Positions 63,806 to 64,000 of a stretch of DNA of 64,000 bases are shown piece after piece; the stretch's first letter is position 1, and the number at the start of each line of letters is the position of its first letter. The DNA comes from Halovenus carboxidivorans (GTDB lineage Archaea; Halobacteriota; Halobacteria; Halobacteriales; Haloarculaceae). The notes beneath the pieces were generated by a model. It worked only from the letters and a program-made list of their open reading frames with translations. It ran no database searches and was not told the origin of the DNA. The stretch covers positions 164,138 through 228,137 of the forward strand of contig NZ_WUUT01000004.1 of NCBI RefSeq assembly GCF_009831575.1, in the 5' to 3' direction. The position numbers and the translations under genes were made by a program.

Positions 63806-64000
63806 ATGGGGACTACTGACGACCACGATCACGACGCCGAACCGGTCACGGCGGAGATGCACGACAACTCCTGGTCCGTAAACCTGGAGACTCCCGAGTA
63901 CGCCGACGATCCGGCGCGGGCGGTTCGTGACGGTGTCGACGCCATCGAACACACCGTCTCCGGCAACCACGTCAACCTCGTCACCCACGGGGAGTTGGGT
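63806..64000 (+). CDS. Hypothetical protein, 3'-truncated by the window end
   Basis: An open frame from an ATG at 63806 to the edge. The visible 65 residues begin with a His/Asp-rich part (Thr-Thr-Asp-Asp-His-Asp-His) and continue with an Asp-Asp-Pro-Ala-Arg-Ala-Val-Arg-Asp-Gly-Val helix and an Asn-His-Val-Asn-Leu-Val strand. Acidic composition is normal for the host. The family cannot be decided from this fragment. It lies 73 bp after the peroxiredoxin stop. Confidence 0.6.
   Translation, partial: MGTTDDHDHDAEPVTAEMHDNSWSVNLETPEYADDPARAVRDGVDAIEHTVSGNHVNLVTHGELG

Noticed and set aside
1-64000. CRISPR array, insertion sequence, integrase or provirus
   Set aside because: No regularly spaced direct repeats, transposase, recombinase or att-like repeats were found, and gene content is core-type.

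Overview
The window is chromosomal DNA of a halophilic archaeon (class Halobacteria). It is GC-rich, and the predicted proteins are strongly acidic with many Asp/Glu codons. Several mRNAs look leaderless, with a TATA-like box 25-30 nt before the ATG. Secreted proteins carry twin-arginine signals, often with a lipobox. Marker genes are archaeal: TBP, uS15, eS1 (S3Ae), KEOPS Pcc1, DacZ, NucS and TrmG10. No insertion sequence, integrase, CRISPR array, rRNA or tRNA gene was recognised, so this looks like core chromosome. About 68 coding genes are called. The first (position 2) and last (to position 64000) run off the window.

Layout: 2-1414 holds a truncated conserved gene, a winged-helix regulator and a small hypothetical. 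1454-7565 is a complete dipeptide/oligopeptide-type ABC importer on the minus strand (binding lipoprotein, two permeases, two ATPases). 7765-9007 pairs a TrkA-type K+ regulator with two free-standing Lrp/AsnC ligand-binding (RAM) proteins. 9004-11543 has small conserved proteins, a GlmU-like nucleotidyltransferase and a GNAT enzyme. 11754-15024 is a tightly overlapping operon of five pseudopilin-like membrane proteins. It is followed by a divergent pair of large pilin-like surface proteins (15042-16892 and 17016-19325), the second with a long beta-helix and CARDB-like repeats. The matching secretion ATPase and TadC-like membrane protein lie at 26861-30486, beyond the rps15-recJ-like-pcc1-rps3ae operon, a cupin, a large secreted nuclease-like protein and a halocyanin-like lipoprotein.

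30555-44622 is mostly housekeeping and signalling: a CBS/hibernation-factor fusion, an FAH-family enzyme, an AAA ATPase, a PhnP-like metallohydrolase, a histidine kinase, a LOG-like protein, the dacZ-mscS pair, TrmG10, TBP, an orphan N4-cytosine methyltransferase, HisG, a CPBP protease and a 2Fe-2S protein. 44658-59470 carries a deoxyadenosine/SAH deaminase, a repeat-rich acidic secreted protein, the folP-mptE pterin pair, a coiled-coil protein, a GH2-like protein, TyrA, an Rsm22-like methyltransferase, SurE, a cysteine-less peroxiredoxin-like protein, Asd, CoaD and a geranylgeranyl-reductase-like flavoprotein. 59614 to the end has a Tat-exported protein, a lone receiver domain, a 615-bp non-coding stretch full of hairpins, a cupin, NucS, small hypotheticals and a true peroxiredoxin.

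The best candidates for something undescribed are the hairpin cluster at about 60854-61080 (a probable structured RNA with no family I recognise), the pilus-like system with a beta-helical pilin, and the secreted protein whose staphylococcal-nuclease domain is split by a duplicated DUF4350-like unit.
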